Below, piece after piece: positions 5,806-7,000 of a stretch of DNA of 7,000 nt. The stretch is from JBARRO01 sp049644265 (lineage in GTDB: Bacteria > Bacteroidota > Ignavibacteria > UBA10030): assembly GCA_049644265.1 (NCBI GenBank), contig JBARRO010000235.1, positions 1 through 7,000 of the forward strand, written 5' to 3'. Position numbers and translations under genes: made by a program. Positions within the stretch are counted from its first letter, which is position 1; every line of letters starts with the position of its first letter. The notes beneath the pieces are model-generated. The model was given only the letters and a program-made list of their open reading frames with translations. It was not told the DNA's origin and made no database searches.

Positions 5806-6730
5806 CCCGCCCGGCTCGTCGCATTTCCTTCGCGGATACCTGTTGATCTTCATCGCTGTCTTCTTCTGGGGAGGCTCGGCCTCGCTGGCCAAGTACCTTT
5901 TTACGACCCGGTTCGACACCGTCATTATTTCCCAGACCAGGACAACCCTCTCCTTCATCCTGCTGGCCGGATTCTTCCTCATGGTCAACCGGTCGGTATT
6001 TCGCATACACTTGTCCGACCTTCACCGGTTCGCCCTGATCGGAGTCATTGGAGTGGCAGTCACGAACTATGCTTACTATTTCACGGTGCAGGAGTCCACG
6101 GTTGCGACGGCGATTCTCATCCAATACACCGCACCCGCGCTCGTAACGCTGTATGCCGTGGTCGTCAGCAAGGAGGAACGATTCAACGGAGTAAAGATGG
6201 TTTCACTGGTTTTGGCGCTGGCAGGGTGTTATCTCGCCGTGAGCGGCGGGTCGGGAAGGGACTTAAGCCTCAAAGGGTGGTCGCTTTTGAGTGGGCTGAC
6301 TTCCTCAGTTTGCTACGCATATATGCTCCTGGCAGGCAAGAGCATACTAAGGAAGTACTCGGTGTGGACCATGCTCATCTATGCGTTCGGGTTTGCAGGA
6401 ATCCTCTGGCTGTTTTTTAATCCTCCATGGGCCATTGCAACAAAAGGATACACCTGGGATGATTGGGGAATCCTTTGGCTCTTCGCGATTGTCTCGATCC
6501 TCATTCCGCACGGAATGTTCAGTTTGAGTCTGAAACTGCTCGAGGCCTCGACGGTGGCGATTGCTACGACGCTTGAGCCGGTGATCGCGATCGTGGTCGC
6601 GTACTTTGCGCTGGGGGAAACACTGAATTCCGTGCAAATGCTCGGAGGTGTTTCCGTCATTGCCGCTCTCCTGCTCCTCCAGCTCAATCAACGTCGCATT
6701 GTTCGGCGGGCGATCGGTCATGGGCACTGA
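5774..6730 (+). CDS. EamA/DMT-superfamily transporter
   Basis: A 318-residue inner-membrane protein with ten predicted membrane helices, at about 22-43, 49-71, 84-104, 109-131, 139-158, 168-188, 197-215, 231-256, 259-281 and 286-305. This is the two-times-five EamA layout and the usual length of about 300. Family features are FFWGGSASLAK in helix 1 (30-40) and LEPVIAIVVAYFALGE near helix 9 (267-282). The substrate of DMT permeases (amino acids, sugars, metabolites) cannot be told from sequence. The start must be non-ATG: the frame is open only from 5681, has no ATG before the first helix, and TTG 5774 (or TTG 5786, residue 5) is the best option. The start lies inside the TPR-like gene and the end overlaps trmH by 11 bp, pointing to a coupled operon. 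Confidence 0.93.
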   Translation: MPKTLADHRTNPPGSSHFLRGYLLIFIAVFFWGGSASLAKYLFTTRFDTVIISQTRTTLSFILLAGFFLMVNRSVFRIHLSDLHRFALIGVIGVAVTNYAYYFTVQESTVATAILIQYTAPALVTLYAVVVSKEERFNGVKMVSLVLALAGCYLAVSGGSGRDLSLKGWSLLSGLTSSVCYAYMLLAGKSILRKYSVWTMLIYAFGFAGILWLFFNPPWAIATKGYTWDDWGILWLFAIVSILIPHGMFSLSLKLLEASTVAIATTLEPVIAIVVAYFALGETLNSVQMLGGVSVIAALLLLQLNQRRIVRRAIGHGH

Positions 6731-7000
6731 GAAACGGCTCGCGCGCATGGAGCAGGTTCTGCGGTACCGGCAGCCCGATCTCACGGTCGTCATGGAAAAC
6801 ATCCACGACCCGCATAACGTCAGCGCCATCCTCCGGTCGTGCGATGCGGCGGGAGTGTTTCAGGTCCAACTCGTTTACACAGAAGAGAAGTTTCCGGATA
6901 TCGGAAAGAAGAGCTCGGCGAGCGCGAAAAAGTGGGTGGACCGGCAGAAGTTCCGGTCTATCGGCGATTGTTATCAATCCCTCCGCGCGGAGGGGTTCTC
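6720..7000 (+). CDS. trmH: TrmH, tRNA (guanosine-18-2'-O)-methyltransferase, 5' part
   Basis: The window ends inside this gene; 93 codons are visible and about 229 residues are normal for E. coli TrmH. The N-terminus aligns closely to the TrmH branch of the SpoU/SPOUT family: ARMEQVLRYRQPDLTVVMEN (8-27) and then HDPHNVSAILRSCDAAGV (29-46), with the conserved Asn33 and Arg39 of SPOUT motif 1. The family transfers a methyl group from S-adenosylmethionine to the ribose of G18 in the tRNA D-loop. The AdoMet-binding trefoil knot is at the C-terminal end and is not in view. The ATG at 6720 sits within the last codons of the EamA gene (11-bp overlap), with no separate Shine-Dalgarno site, so translation probably depends on that gene. 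Confidence 0.92.
   Translation, partial: MGTEKRLARMEQVLRYRQPDLTVVMENIHDPHNVSAILRSCDAAGVFQVQLVYTEEKFPDIGKKSSASAKKWVDRQKFRSIGDCYQSLRAEGF

Overview
The window reads as a chromosomal segment from a bacterium of the Bacteroidota/Chlorobiota/Ignavibacteria (FCB) group. The main evidence is a large exported protein that ends in a type IX secretion (T9SS) C-terminal sorting domain carrying the NYPNPFNPTT signature common in Ignavibacteria-like genomes. Supporting evidence is two TTG-N20-TAnnTTTG promoter matches of the Bacteroidota sigma-A type, and few Shine-Dalgarno sites. The assignment to a group is an inference; no rRNA or other phylogenetic marker is present.

Layout. Positions 1-110 may hold the last codons of a plus-strand gene entering from the left. 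A degenerate 7-bp repeat (114-155) runs into the stop codon of a minus-strand MutT-type Nudix hydrolase (149-532). The divergent intergenic region (533-856) carries a Bacteroidota-type promoter for the Nudix gene and a 17-unit array of a roughly 9-bp ACGAANNAC repeat (582-737). Next comes a 1102-residue secreted protein (857-4165). Its order is signal peptide, lamin-tail domain, Ig-like region, OB-fold region, FN3-like domain, two phospholipase D/nuclease HKD domains, and T9SS sorting domain. It is followed by two paralogous stand-alone response-regulator receivers (4220-4597 and 4704-5066), the first with a promoter placed so close to its ATG that a leaderless mRNA is predicted. After a gap with a candidate promoter and two hairpins (5067-5265) comes a tightly overlapping set of three genes: a TPR-like helical protein of unknown function (5266-5805), an EamA/DMT-family exporter or permease with a TTG start (5774-6730), and the 5' part of trmH, the tRNA Gm18 2'-O-methyltransferase, which runs off the right edge (6720-7000).

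How the genes relate. The secreted PLD-type enzyme is the only clearly extracellular product and probably works on environmental nucleic acid or phospholipid. The two receivers have no kinase or output domain here, so they probably pass signals to partners encoded elsewhere. The TPR-like, EamA and TrmH genes overlap and are probably translationally coupled, but share no obvious pathway. I see no mobile element, CRISPR array or defence island. The most unusual content is non-coding: two different degenerate short-period repeat arrays flanking the Nudix gene, and the promoter/start-codon geometry.
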